Shown here: positions 25,001 to 36,415 of the stretch, piece after piece
Layout: each line of letters starts with the position of its first letter
Position numbering within the stretch: position 1 is the stretch's first letter
Source: Chenopodium formosanum
Taxonomy: Eukaryota > Streptophyta > Magnoliopsida > Caryophyllales > Amaranthaceae
DNA: 64,000 nt
Direction of reading: 5' to 3'
NCBI GenBank assembly: GCA_024500155.1
Contig: CM044867.1
Coordinates: 27,663,632-27,727,631, forward strand
Program-made: the position numbers and the translations under genes
The notes under the pieces: model-generated
The model's database searches: none
What the model saw: the letters and a program-made list of their open reading frames with translations, nothing else
Told to the model about the DNA's origin: nothing

Positions 25001-25390
25001 TTATGGCGTTTTGAAGTTGGCCATATTTGCTGACGCGCTCTCGCGCCCGACCGGGCCCGTCTCCAAGGTACGATCAGGTGGTTTCTTGATACTCGTTGCA
25101 CGAGATTCCTTTTTGGCCTTGATTTTCTTCGTATTTTTGCTTGATTGAGCAAATGCCACCCGATCGGGTGGGACTTTCAGTACAGGCTCGATTTTCGCAA
25201 CTTGCTCATTTTTCTCCACTTGTTCATCTTCAACCCCAAGCCCTACACAATTTAGAGCTCTTTCTATAGCATCCACTTCATCTTTCCATGTAGTAGTTTT
25301 TCCTGCGGAAGATGTAACACAAAATACCGCCTCCAAGGGATCTCTAACGAGAGCTTGGGGCTTATTAGAAAAATTATTTATATCAACCAC
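25001..25390 (-). pseudogene. Post-protease tail ORF of element 1
   Basis: The 129-codon minus-strand frame carries a short acidic part (VEDEQVEKNEQVAK) followed by a Lys/Ser-rich part with PPDRVAFAQ and PPDRTLETG. It follows a VGDDNITFNL-like stretch in the gap to 25467, which resembles the segment after GRPFLAT in intact Athila proteases. This implies that a short internal deletion fused the two parts out of frame. The DNA holds a perfect 16-bp palindrome, CCACCCGATCGGGTGG, at about 25157-25172. Confidence 0.6.
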
Positions 25391-25467
25391 ACCAACACTA
25401 TAACACTTTTCCTCTAAGATGGGGCTTTTAGGGACATTATTTAGATTAAAAGTAATATTATCATCCC

Positions 25468-27624
25468 CTACACATAATGTAAGAAAATAATTGGAATTTG
25501 TAAATCTTTCTTAATATCAACAATAACAAAATCAACACGTATATAAAATTTACCTACTCTAACAAGAACATCCTCTAAAACACCTAAAGGGTATTTAACA
25601 GAACAATCGGCCATTTGTAGAGTAATATTGGTAGCTTTTAATTTACCCATAATTAATTTAGAGTTCACAGATAATGGAAAAACACGTACGCTAGCACCCA
25701 AATCACATAAAGCTTTATCAATTATCACATTACCAATATGACAAGGAATAGAAAAACTACCCAGATCTTTTAGTTTAGGTGGAGATTTATTTTGTAATAT
25801 ACCACTACATTCTGCAGTAAAAGCAACTGTCTTTACCTCACTAATAGATCTTTTTCTAGTCAAAATTTCTTTTATAAATTTAGAATATGCTGGAACTTGA
25901 GTAATTAATTCTGTGAAAGGAATTGTTACCTGCAAAGTTTTGACAACCTCTAGAAACTTACCAAATTGCTTATCCAACTTACTCTTTAAATGTCTATTAG
26001 GGAATGGAATCTTGATAGCAGGACTCTGCACATCTCCGATCTTATCTTGAGTTGTACCCTGCAATTTATTATCAGAAGAGTTAGTTTTAACCTGGCAACA
26101 ACAAGGCCCATCGTATTTTGAACCACTTCTCAGGGTAATTGCATTCACGTGATCTGTAGGTTGTACTGGCTGCGATGGTAGGGCTCCCTGCTGGCAAGTT
26201 TGTAGAGTAGAGGAAAGTTGCGCAATTTGATTATCTATGATTTTATTATGTGCTAGGATCGAATTAATTTGCGCATCCCTACTCTGCATCTGCTTTTGCA
26301 TATTGGCTAACATAGTTTTGATTTCTGATAGGCCAGAATCGGAAGGAGAAGTAACAACCTGTTGTGGTCTCTGATGTGGAGGTTGGTTACCTCTGCTGTG
26401 GTTGTTGTACCTGTGGTGGGGGGTTAAGCACATCGTAATATTGTACGACATATTTTGGTTATTTTTCAACCCTGCATTGTATGTGTTAGAGTATGGACTA
26501 ATTTGCTTATAGGTTTGAAAAGCATTAATCTTCTCAAGTGAACTCCTACAGTCCTGCGCCCAATGACCTGCAAGACCACAATTTTCACAGAATATTGTAG
26601 TGTTAGTACCAACAGCAGAAACATTAGCTACGGAAGATGGAATAGCAGTACTAATACTATCTAATTTCTGGAAAATAGAGGTTAACTGAGCTTGCACAAA
26701 GGATATGGAATCGACATTATGTTTCCCTTTGTCTGCAAATCCTCTAGGATTCCCATATTGGGAATTATGAATTGCAATCTCTTCAATAACTATGCCTGCT
26801 ACATCCTCTTGAAGATTCATAAATCTTCCATAAGCTGCTGAGTCTAGGATTGATCTGGATGAATTTCCAAGCCCGTTGTAGAAGGCTTGGATTATCTGCC
26901 ACTGTGCTAGCCCATGATGGGGATATTCTCTCTGCAAATCCTTAAATCTTTCCCAAGCTTCATATAAACTTTCATCCACTTCTTGGGAAAATTTTTGGAT
27001 CGAACTCCTTAACAAAGCTGTCCTCTCTGCAGGGTAATATTTATTATAGAAATTCATAGCAAGAGAATTCCAGTCACTAATACCAAGGGCAGTCCTATTC
27101 AATCAATTATACCATAATTTAGCTTTACCACATAAAGAATAAGGAAAAAGAATCTCCCTGATTTGGTCCTGCGTGACCCCAGCTTGTCTAATAGTGTTGC
27201 AATATTGGCAAAAATCCAGAATATAAAGATTTGGATCTTCACCCTTAGCTCCGCTGAATTGCTTCCTTTCGATTATAGTAATAAACTGGGGTCTAATATC
27301 GAATTGTACTCCCTCGAGATTTGGTGTAGGAGCTAGGTGTGGAAAATCACCCAGGGATGGCTGCGAATAATCACTGAACTTGCGGGGTGGAGGTGGTGGT
27401 GGATGCACCATCTCTGATTCTGGTTCTGAAGAAACTTCTGTGTCACTAGAATCAGATGGAGGGTCTCTAGGAATATCACTCCCGAAACCTGCCAGTATTC
27501 GCTTGTAAAAATTCTTTTGTCTATGAAAAGAGCGCTCGATCTTAGGATCGAATGGGATGTAACCTGATCTAGAACACCTGGGCATAAACAAAGAACTAAA
27601 CAACAAATATGAGAACTGTCCCAA
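25468..27624 (-). pseudogene. Gag-protease polyprotein of Athila-like element 1, one nonsense codon
   Basis: A single frame runs from ATG at 27624 (or the in-frame ATG at 27585, whose MPRCSRSGY...FDPKIE start looks like Athila gags) to TAG at 25468-25470. It is broken only by TGA at 27103-27105, where the family has Trp (…LWYN-W-L…). After this stop, the 544-codon part has a retrotransposon gag domain at residues 1-100, a CX2CX4HX4C zinc knuckle at 172-185, the AITLRSGS motif at 321-328 typical of Athila-type polyproteins, and a retropepsin with DLGAS at 467-471. Protease is cut after IPIIF. Gag would form the particle core and protease would mature it. Replication enzymes must be supplied by another element. 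Confidence 0.85.
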
Positions 27625-27703
27625 AGAACTTACGTTCTCTGAGACGAAGGGAAATAATCTAGACTACAAATTAATCAGAAATAAAAAATAAAAAAAAATC
27701 GTT

Positions 27704-27721
27704 TCCCCGGCGACGGCGCTA
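27704..27721 (-). other. Primer binding site of Athila-like element 1 (tRNA-Asp type)
   Basis: On the minus strand the sequence TAGCGCCGTCGCCGGGGA lies six bases from the LTR end. It differs at two positions from the tRNA-Asp 3' complement TGGCGCCGTTGCCGGGGA used by Athila-like elements. Confidence 0.75.
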
Positions 27722-27726
27722 AATTT

Positions 27727-29038
27727 TGACAGGCTAAAGTCGTATCATCTAATCAAAAGTAATTCCTAAAACCACTAATTATAATAGATAGGGAAGTAGG
27801 GTCGAATCCACAGGAAAACAATGTTCTTTTATTCCTAATAAATTATTATAATCTAAATTATCAAGAAACGAGTATTTTTGTGAAAAATATACTACAATAA
27901 TAATTACACTAAGGGAAATAAGAAATAATAAAAAGACCTAGGGTCATAGGTTCACCAATAAATAATACTCCGGGATAAACATAGCAATCAATTATCAATG
28001 CTTAAATTAACCAGATTATAAAGGGCTTTCGCTACGTATTATAATCACAGAATTAACTTAGCGATATTAAATCGCATCTCTCGAATCTCGATTTAACCAT
28101 TTATAAATTAACCTGCCTATTGAAACTAAGCTTTAATATCAACTCTCATTTGTCGAATCTCGAATCAATATTGCGTAACTCATACAATTAAACCTGCGCA
28201 AATCTAATTGCATAGCATTATAACAATCAATAGGAAATTAACCCAAAACATTAACAATCAATAATAATAAATCATCCCTTCATATTGTTCATGGATCCCC
28301 AAGAACCCTAGAAATAAACTACTCATGCATAATTAAAACTAAACTAATCAAAGTAATTAAATTAAACATAATTAAAACAATAATATTAAAACTAAAACAA
28401 AACAATAATAATTAATAATAAAGCAAAATATTGAAGACTTAAACGAATGAAAACTAAAAAGAAATAAACTAATGGAAACTAAACTAAAGCATAAAAGAAT
28501 GAAAACCAAGGAAATAGTTCCGTAAAACTGTAACTAAGACAAGAGCAGTACAATAATCAGCTAACCTCCTAAGCTAAACTTAGTCCTCAAATATATATAG
28601 TTGCGTGAATTGGAATAAGGCCAATAAAAGTCGGAAACCGACATTAAGTTGAACAGCTGGAGTAAGGCCCAAGGATAAAGGCGTGTCCAGCTGTAGTACT
28701 CTTCATCCGATCGGGCCCAGTTGGTTGGAGTAAACTCGCGGCCTAGATCTTTAGCGTGAACGTGATTGGGCCTCTAACTTTAGCCCAATTCTTCTTCCTT
28801 GGTTGGTTTGTGTTAGTAACTTGGAATCTTGAACCTCCTCACGTATGACTCTAATACCTTTGTAGTGGCTAATAACCTCGGGAATTGTCATAATTCTGCA
28901 AATTTCTGCAAAATAATACCAACTCTACAAAAAATTAGAAAACGTATATTAGTAATAAAATTAGCTCCGCAGAGCTCAAATAAGCACAATTATGAACACG
29001 AGACGGGGAATAAAAATACATATAAAATAAACTCATCA
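27727..29038 (-). mobile_element. Complete Athila-like LTR shared by elements 1 and 2
   Basis: The 1312-bp repeat starts TGACAGGC and ends ACTCATCA. The primer binding site of element 1 is on its left and the polypurine tract of element 2 (complement CTCCCCCAAGC) is on its right. It therefore serves as 5' LTR of element 1 and 3' LTR of element 2, an LTR-internal-LTR-internal array of the sort produced by unequal recombination between LTRs. Confidence 0.85.
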
Positions 29039-30953
29039 AACTCCCCCAAGCTAAACCTTTGCTTGTCCCTATAAAAAGCAATGAATAAATAAATCAATAT
29101 TTCACCCCAAATACATTCAAACCAATAAATACGATTCAAGGCAATTCCGATAAATATATTAAAGTCAATCACTCAAATCCATTCAATTACCAATCTTCCC
29201 TAACAATTTTCAAGTAGAGCAAGCCACAAGAGCATATAAAATTCAAGACTAGTGCTCACACACTCAACTCTCATTTATGTGGCGAGTAAAAGATGTACTC
29301 GATTGCTCCCCAACCAACCCTTTAAATGTGAACAATGCCCTCCCAACTCACACACTCGTGTGTTTAAAAAGACATACACTCCACCTAGTAGTCGACTCAG
29401 GAATATGTCAAATCATTCTTTGCATTGATAAACAACTAATTTCACATTCATACAACTCTATGCACAAAGGTCGGAAGGTCTTCAAAGCTTGTAATGTAAG
29501 GCTTGGGTAAAGGGTAGGATAAAATTTGGGAAAAGTGAGAGTAAAGCCATGCTTAAGGGAGCCAAATCTTAACAAATAAAACCAAGGTCAAAAATAAATA
29601 ATGACCATAAATCTCCAACTCAACTCTACAAAAATTTACCAAACAACCAATCCAATATTAACAATATTTTCAACACTTACAATAAATCACTCATACAAAT
29701 ATGATATTATGGAACTTGAGTGAACAAACAAAATTTGAATTTTTTTTTTTTTTTTTCCTTTTGAACTTCTTTTTTTTTTCTTTTTTTTTTTGAGTAACCT
29801 TCAATTAGAACACTTGCATATTGAAACAATTTTTTTCTTTTGCTCCTTTTTTTCTTTTTATCTCACATTGAAATTTTTTCAACTATGAACAACAATTTTC
29901 ATTTTTTTCCAATTAACATACAAGAACAAATAACTTATCATATCCACCCAAATTGTGCAAATTATGTGCACACTATAACTCCCTCACCTCACTAACTAGT
30001 AGCTCCCCCAAGCTAAGCTTGGGACTAGTAACCAATGGGGAAAAATTAAGCTCGTAATGTGGCTAAATAAACAATAAAAGGTTAAGGAAACAACATGGGT
30101 AGCAAGAAGGGAACAAATGTATCTAATATCATCTGAAGGCTACCTAAAAGAACAAATGCCTTCGTCCTCCTCAATGTGCATAATAATGAGTCATACAAAC
30201 ATTACTCAAAGTTAAAAACCAATACTCAACTTCATTGACATACCAGGAACTAACACACATTCCTCAACAATCAACTAGTCAAGCACTATATTCACAAGTA
30301 GTTGGACAAAATTGACGCATATTGAGGTTTCAAGGCAATCAAACATACAATCATGATCAACTAATCCACAATATTTATCATCAATACCCAAGAATCGAAA
30401 CAATTCCGAAAAATTTTAATCAAGGGGCACAGGGAAGCATGATTCATAATTCATTGGAATGTATTTTTGGATTTTTTTATATTTTGAAAGCAATAAATCT
30501 AACCTAGGAAAAAAAATAAAATCTAGACTAATAAAGAAATAAAAAAACTAGACTAAGAAAGCAATAAAACTAAACTAAGCACAACAAAGAAAATAAAAAG
30601 AGAAGGGAAAGAAAGAGTGCCTATATATGTACAAGAAATCCCCCCCAAGCTAAATCAAACAATGTTCCCATTGGCTTAAAGGGAAGTTAGTAACCCAAGT
30701 GACTACCCCACATCATCAAACCCGTAACCACCACCATCCCAAGCATTGCAATGCATCACCTTAGTACAATTTTGAGCAAGAAAGGAACAAAGTGTTAGTA
30801 GGAAGAGAGGCAAAAACAAGTCAGGTTCACTATTTTGCTCATAAATTTTTTTATGCAAATGATAATTCAATGGTTCTAATTTCATTGGAAAGTAGACTTG
30901 AAGAGCTTTCCAACGATTGGTCACACGCAAAGTTTCGTTAAGAAACGCAAAAG

Positions 30954-31343
30954 TTATGGCGTTTTGAAGTTGGCCATATTTGCTGACGCGCTCTCGCGCC
31001 CGACCGGGCCCGTCTCCAAGGTACGATCAGGTGGTTTCTTGATACTCGTTGCACGAGATTCCTTTTTGGCCTTGATTTTCTTCGTATTTTTGCTTGATTG
31101 AGCAAATGCCACCCGATCGGGTGGGACTTTCAGTACAGGCTCGATTTTCGCAACTTGCTCATTTTTCTCCACTTGTTCATCTTCAACCCCAAGCCCTACA
31201 CAATTTAGAGCTCTTTCTATAGCATCCACTTCATCTTTCCATGTAGTAGTTTTTCCTGCGGAAGATGTAACACAAAATACCGCCTCCAAGGGATCTCTAA
31301 CGAGAGCTTGGGGCTTATTAGAAAAATTATTTATATCAACCAC
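30954..31343 (-). pseudogene. Post-protease tail ORF of element 2
   Basis: The translation is identical to the element 1 tail at 25001-25390, including the acidic VEDEQVEKNEQ part and the Lys-rich end. Identity at this level between neighbouring elements points to recent amplification or local duplication. Confidence 0.6.
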
Positions 31344-31420
31344 ACCAACACTATAACACTTTTCCTCTAAGATGGGGCTTTTAGGGACATTATTTAGATT
31401 AAAAGTAATATTATCATCCC

Positions 31421-32393
31421 CTACACATAATGTAAGAAAATAATTGGAATTTGTAAATCTTTCTCAATATCAACAATAACAAAATCAACACGTATATAAA
31501 ATTTACCTACTCTAACAAGAACATCCTCTAAAACACCTAAAGGGTATTTAACAGAACAATCGGCCATTTGTAGAGTAATATTGGTAGCTTTTAATTTACC
31601 CATAATTAATTTAGAGTTCACAGATAATGGAAAAACACGTACACTAGCACCCAAATCACATAAAGCTTTATCAATTATCACATTACCAATATGACAAGGA
31701 ATAGAAAAACTACCCAGATCTTTTAGTTTAGGTGGAGATTTATTTTGTAATATACCACTACATTCTGCAGTAAAAGCAACTGTCTTTACCTCACTAATAG
31801 ATCTTTTTCTAGTCAAAATTTCTTTTATAAATTTAGAATATGCTGGAACTTAAGTAATTAATTCTGTGAAAGGAATTGTTACCTGCAAAGTTTTGACAAC
31901 CTCTAGAAACTTACCAAATTGCTTATCCAACTTACTCTTTAAATGTCTATTAGGGAATGGAATCTTGATAGCAGGACTCTGCACATCTCCGATCTTATCT
32001 TGAGTTGTACCCTGCAATTTATTATCAGAAGAGTTAGTTTTAACCTGGGGCCCTGCAGGGCTAGTAACAACAAGGCCCATCGTATTTTGAACCACTTCTC
32101 AGGGTAATTGCATTCACGTGATCTGTAGGTTGTACTGGCTGCGATGGTAGGGCTCCCTGCTGGCAAGTTTGTAGAGTAGAGGAAAGTTGCGCAATTTGAT
32201 TATCTATGATTTTAATATGTGCTAGGATCGAATCAATTTGCGCATCCCTACTCTGCATCTGCTTTTGCATATTGGCTAACATAGTTTTGATTTCTGATAG
32301 GCCAGAATCAGAAGGAGAAGTAACAACCTGTTGTGGTCTCTGATGTGGAGGTTGGTTACCTCTGCTGTGGTTGTTGTACCTGTGGTGGGGGGT
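31421..32393 (-). pseudogene. Gag-protease fragment of element 2
   Basis: The frame corresponds to the zinc-knuckle-distal part of gag and the protease of element 1 (AITLRSGS block, then CDLGAS). It is interrupted by TAA at about 31850-31852, where element 1 has Gln (CAA). A GGGCCCTGCAGGGC palindromic insert at about 32046-32060 shifts the frame relative to element 1. The 5' half of gag is missing. Confidence 0.75.
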
Positions 32394-32928
32394 AATGTCA
32401 GAGAGTGAATGAGAGGGTATTTTGGTATTTTGCACATCTCTTGCTTTCTTTCTTAATATACGCGCCAAAATGAAACGCATCAACTAATAAGAAACGGAGG
32501 AAGTATTTGTTTTAGCGCCGATATTCTTTGAATTTAGCCCTTATATTCTTTAAATTTAGCTATTATGTTATTTGAATTTAAGTATTATGTTCTTTGAGGT
32601 AATGAGCGATACATAATTGTTGTTTTAGCTATTATGTTATTTGAAACGTTTCAGGCTTAATTCCTTGCAAGACGTAGGGCTTGACTTGCTTCACGAATTG
32701 ACTTGATAGAATAAGGACACCCTAAGGTTAGGGTTTAATGTATATTGGATGTTGGGCTTGACAATAATATAACACTAACTAAAATGGGCTAATTTAGGTT
32801 ATTTCCCCCACAATTGTACAACCCTAATCTACATCATTTGTTGAGAAACGACCATCATAAATTCATAATCCATCCACCAACCTAGTAGACAAACCCTACA
32901 CAATCACCAGAGCAAATCAACTCCAATC
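32394..32928 (+). promoter_or_regulatory. PEX7 upstream region (promoter and 5' UTR)
   Basis: About 535 bp separate the truncated retroelement from the PEX7 start. It contains a decayed Stowaway-like end (AAACGGAGGAAGTA near 32493) and three copies of a TTTGAATTTA/TTATGTT(A/C)TTTGAA motif (32525-32645). No TATA box can be placed with certainty. The retroelement truncation lies close enough to have removed distal promoter elements. Confidence 0.4.
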
Positions 32929-33903
32929 ATGCCGGTGTTCAAAACCGCCTTCCAGGGCTGCTCCGTCAAATTCAGCCCCTTCTACGAACACCGCTTAGCC
33001 GTCGCCACCACCAAAAACTTCGGCAAGAACGGCAATGGCTGCCTCCACATCCTCGACCTCTCCCCCACCCCATCATCTCCCACCCCCATCTCCGAGCTCA
33101 CCTTCTTCGATACCGCCGAGGGCATCAACGACGTCTCCTGGTCCAAATCCGACAACAACCTCCTCGTCGCCGCCTTTTCCGACGGCTCCCTCAAACTGTA
33201 CGACACCTCTCTTCCCCCTCAACAAAACCCTTGTCGCTCTTTCGTTCGACACAGCGATGAAGCTTATTCCGTCGATTGGAGCCCAAAACGCAGTAATTCC
33301 TTCATCTCCGGTTCTTTCGATCATACAATTAATCTTTGGACTGTTGATAACCCCACCCGTGTGCGCACCTTCAAGGGACATGATTATTGTGTTTATTCTG
33401 TTGCTTGGAATCCCCTGCTTGACAATGTTTTCGCCTCGGCTTCCGGGGATTACACGGTTCGGTGTTGGGATGTTCGAAACCCGCGCTCTACTATGACCAT
33501 ACTTGGTAATGAACATGAGATTTTGTCTTGTGATTGGAATATGTATGATGATTATTTGCTGGCTACCGGGGCGGTGGATAATATGGTTCGGGTTTGGGAT
33601 GTGAGGAGTATTAGGACTCCCATTGCTGTTCTTTCTGGTCATGAGTATGCTGTAATGAAGGTTAAGTTTTCGCCACATCGCCGGAACATGGTTATGAGTT
33701 TTTCTTTAGATTACACGGTTTGTATGTGGGATTTTACGGTGGAGGATGCTTTAATTGAGAAGTATGATCTTCATACTGATTCCCCAGGCGGGATCGATAT
33801 GAGTTTTTTTGACGAAGGGTTGTTGGCTAGTACTGCTTGGGATGGGATGACTTATGTTTGGCAACGTGGAACTGATCCTAGAGCCGAAGGAGGTATGTTA
33901 TAA
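32929..33903 (+). CDS. PEX7: Peroxisomal targeting signal 2 receptor PEX7 (WD40)
   Basis: PEX7 binds the N-terminal PTS2 signal of matrix proteins such as thiolase in the cytosol and, with PEX5, delivers them to the peroxisome. The 324-residue intronless ORF starts MPVFKTAFQG, followed by VKFSPFYEHRLAVAT, closely like plant PEX7, which is also about 317 residues and single-exon. Six WD-type repeats end at KLYD (89-92), NLWT (135-138), RCWD (178-181), RVWD (221-224), CMWD (265-268) and YVWQ (309-312). The DPRA end matches the family C-terminus, followed by a short extra EGGML. The sequence AGGTATGTT overlapping the stop looks like a splice donor, so a different last exon is possible. The ORF is intact with no sign of decay. 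It lies between Athila-like element 2 and copy 2 of the duplication. Confidence 0.93.
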   Translation: MPVFKTAFQGCSVKFSPFYEHRLAVATTKNFGKNGNGCLHILDLSPTPSSPTPISELTFFDTAEGINDVSWSKSDNNLLVAAFSDGSLKLYDTSLPPQQNPCRSFVRHSDEAYSVDWSPKRSNSFISGSFDHTINLWTVDNPTRVRTFKGHDYCVYSVAWNPLLDNVFASASGDYTVRCWDVRNPRSTMTILGNEHEILSCDWNMYDDYLLATGAVDNMVRVWDVRSIRTPIAVLSGHEYAVMKVKFSPHRRNMVMSFSLDYTVCMWDFTVEDALIEKYDLHTDSPGGIDMSFFDEGLLASTAWDGMTYVWQRGTDPRAEGGML

Positions 33904-34899
33904 TTTCTTGTGTTGAGAAATTTATGTCTTGATATATTTAGTGTTTAATAAAAATCATCTAACACAACTTTTTTTTTTGATGTAATTGGAATGAGTTGAT
34001 CATGCATTCACCCCTTTTTTGGTTGTTCAATGATCTTTATTTATAAAACATGCTGTGTATATTGTAGATGGATGCAAATGGAAATGTAAGCTATGTTTGT
34101 TCCGAAAATGGTAGCTTAATAAATTGCTGATAGTGATGGGTAATTGCTTATGTAATGTTGGGAATCTTTACTGGTATGCTGAATTGCTGAGTTATAAGTT
34201 TTACCTGCTGTACTTTAGGAACTAGTTTGGACACTCTTTATCCTTGCCATATTCTTTATCAATGCAAGAGTGTGCACAGACTGTACATTATTAGGATTCA
34301 GGGATTTTGCTTTATCACTGTATTTTGCTGAGATTATCCCTATCCAAGGATTCAAGGGTTTCTAGAATATTCCCCATAAGTAGACTTGCACCCCCTCTCT
34401 TTAGGGAAAATCCATTATATTGTAAATTACATAGAGCTGGATCAATAATAGTAAATTGTATAAGTACATGGCAAAGATTCGGAGGAGGACCATTTCATCT
34501 CCCATACCTGGTACTTCTGTCCATATTAAACAGAAGAATCAAGGCTTATTTGGGCAGTGGATGTAACTTCGTGTGTTTTTCTTCCCTTTATGGGTTGAAG
34601 AGATGGAATTGTATGGATTTGTGAAGTGGAAGGAAAGTAGCTGCTGTTAGCTAATTGAAAGTGAGGAAAGGGTGTTGTAAAAAGGCCATTATGCGGCATT
34701 GCAATAATCGGGTTAGTTTATCGAAGGCTTTTCAGTTAGTTGTAAGAGTGACATGTCGGACATCAAAGTGGTTGACAGGTAAAGGAAGATATCTTAAAGG
34801 TTTATTGTTAATTTCAATAATTTGTAAGGAGGCAAGGAGCTTAATGGAATTGTGAATATGGAGTATTAAAGTTGTTCAGTGCCCTCTAATTCAAAGCCA
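33904..34899. other. PEX7 3' flank with an older local duplicate
   Basis: Bases 34142-34307 resemble 419-577 and 35318-35476 (shared AGGAACTAGTTTGGACA and TTAGGATTCAGGGATTT), with many more differences than between the large copies. The segment 34320-34899 shows no convincing gene. The transition into copy 2 occurs at 34899/34900, seen only because base 1 of the window begins here too. Confidence 0.6.
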
Positions 34900-35658
34900 A
34901 TTTGAGGACTCAATCCTCTTTCTTCTCCAAGTTTCTATGCTTGATGAGTTGATGGTATTGTATTATTATAACTTAGAACCTACTAAGGAGTAGTATGTTT
35001 CTTAACCTATGTAGAAATTGGGTAGCTTAAATATTTAAATGGTGATTAGTGAAATAGTTCCTTTGCTGACTTACATGAAAGACTCCTTGGGAAGTTTAGC
35101 TTTGAACTTATCATACATCCTTGCAAATACTGAAATACATATTGGGTCAATGAACTTGTCTGCTGGTTCTTGGTTACTATTTTTCCCCTTAAAATCCTGG
35201 AATTGAATTATATTTGCTTGGTTTTGAACTTTTGACTGAGACTGTAAAGCCCTAATCAGCATTTTATTAGTTTATTTTCCTGTTTTATTACTCCCCAGTC
35301 CCTACTAGTTTTCTTAATTGTTGATGTAATGTTGGGAAACTTTACTGTTATGCAGTTGCTGAGGTATATGTTTGACTTGCTTTACCTTAGGAACTAGTTT
35401 GGACATTTCCATCCCTGCCATATTTCTTTACAATTTAAGAGTGCACACATTGTACACTATTAGGATTCAGGGATTTATAATTGCTCTTGTGACTTGTGAC
35501 TGTTGGCAGGAAGTAATGTCCTCAATTGGCAGTAACTTGTTTTTTGTTTTTTTTTTTTTGGTGTTTTGTAGACTCTATGGATCCTCAATTGGAAATGCTT
35601 TGTGGATCAATTATGAAGCTTGAGGTGGAGAACAAGAATGATACGCCACATACATCAC

Positions 35659-36407
35659 CAGTGGCGGAGCCACCCTTATGCACGGTGGGTCACTTGACCC
35701 AGGAGAAGGAAAAAAAAAAAAAAAAAAAAAAAAAGGGCCATTAAATATTAAACATTGCATTAAATAATCATAAGCGCTCATTAGTCAAGTGGTTAAAGCC
35801 TCATTCCTCTATATTGAGGTCACTGATCAAAGCCCACCAACAGCGTTTCCATTATCTTTTGCTTTCTTTGTTACTTCTTTTTTTTTTTTTCCTTTTTTAT
35901 TCTCACTAGGTAACTTATTGAAATTTATTTTTTAATTTATTACCTTCATCCCTCAAATCTTACATTCTTTCTAAATCTTTTTTGTAATTTTACTGGTGAT
36001 TTGTCAATTATCTGCCACAAATCCTCCTCCTCTTCCACAAGATATTTTGACAAACTTTTAAATAAATCGAATGTACAATAAAATATTATACATCTGTTAT
36101 AAAGTTACCCTAAAATGAGTAAAAATGACCCTAATATGAATAAATGTTACCTTGGCATAAATATAAGTTGCAAAGTATTTATTCTTTATTAATAAAAGTA
36201 ACCCAAAATTTTTTTAAAGTGACCTAAAATTTGATAAAAGTGTCCTCTGATGTCCAGTAAATTACTGTACACCGTATGTATACAAATTTGGAATGAATTT
36301 TTTATTAGCTTTTAGAATATATATACATTAATTATTGATTTGTATGCGATCGATTGGTGACGGTGAGTCGGTGACCTAGCACCCACAAAATCCTGGATCC
36401 GCCACTG
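35659..36407. mobile_element. hAT-type non-autonomous DNA transposon (copy 2)
   Basis: Same element as at 761-1501, with the 8-bp duplication TACATCAC at 35651-35658 and 36408-36415. It is slightly longer (749 bp), mainly through a longer poly-A run near 35710-35733. The A and B boxes of the tRNA-like segment are at 35782-35792 and 35825-35833. Confidence 0.88.
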
Positions 36408-36415
36408 TACATCAC

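Larger units (their letters stand above)
23850..27726 (-). mobile_element. Athila-like non-autonomous LTR element 1 (internal region)
   Basis: Minus-strand order is primer binding site (27704-27721), gag-protease (27624-25468), a tail ORF (25390-25001) and 3' non-coding DNA ending in a poly-T run at about 23825-23844. Its 5' LTR is 27727-29038. No reverse transcriptase, RNase H or integrase motif exists anywhere inside. The 3' LTR is missing because the element is truncated at the junction near 23830-23850. Confidence 0.85.
29039..32393 (-). mobile_element. Athila-like element 2, truncated within gag next to PEX7
   Basis: The internal region starts at the polypurine tract (29040-29050) and includes the 3' non-coding zone with T-rich runs (29741-29791), the tail ORF (30954-31343), the protease (31421 upward) and part of gag. 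It ends at 32393, where gag matching 26420 switches to unrelated sequence upstream of PEX7. Its tail region is almost identical to that of element 1, including the CG-rich palindrome. Confidence 0.85.

Noticed and set aside
33073..33678. 201-codon minus-strand ORF and a 153-codon plus-strand ORF overlapping PEX7
   Set aside because: Both are other-frame shadows of the PEX7 coding sequence, which has clear WD repeats.
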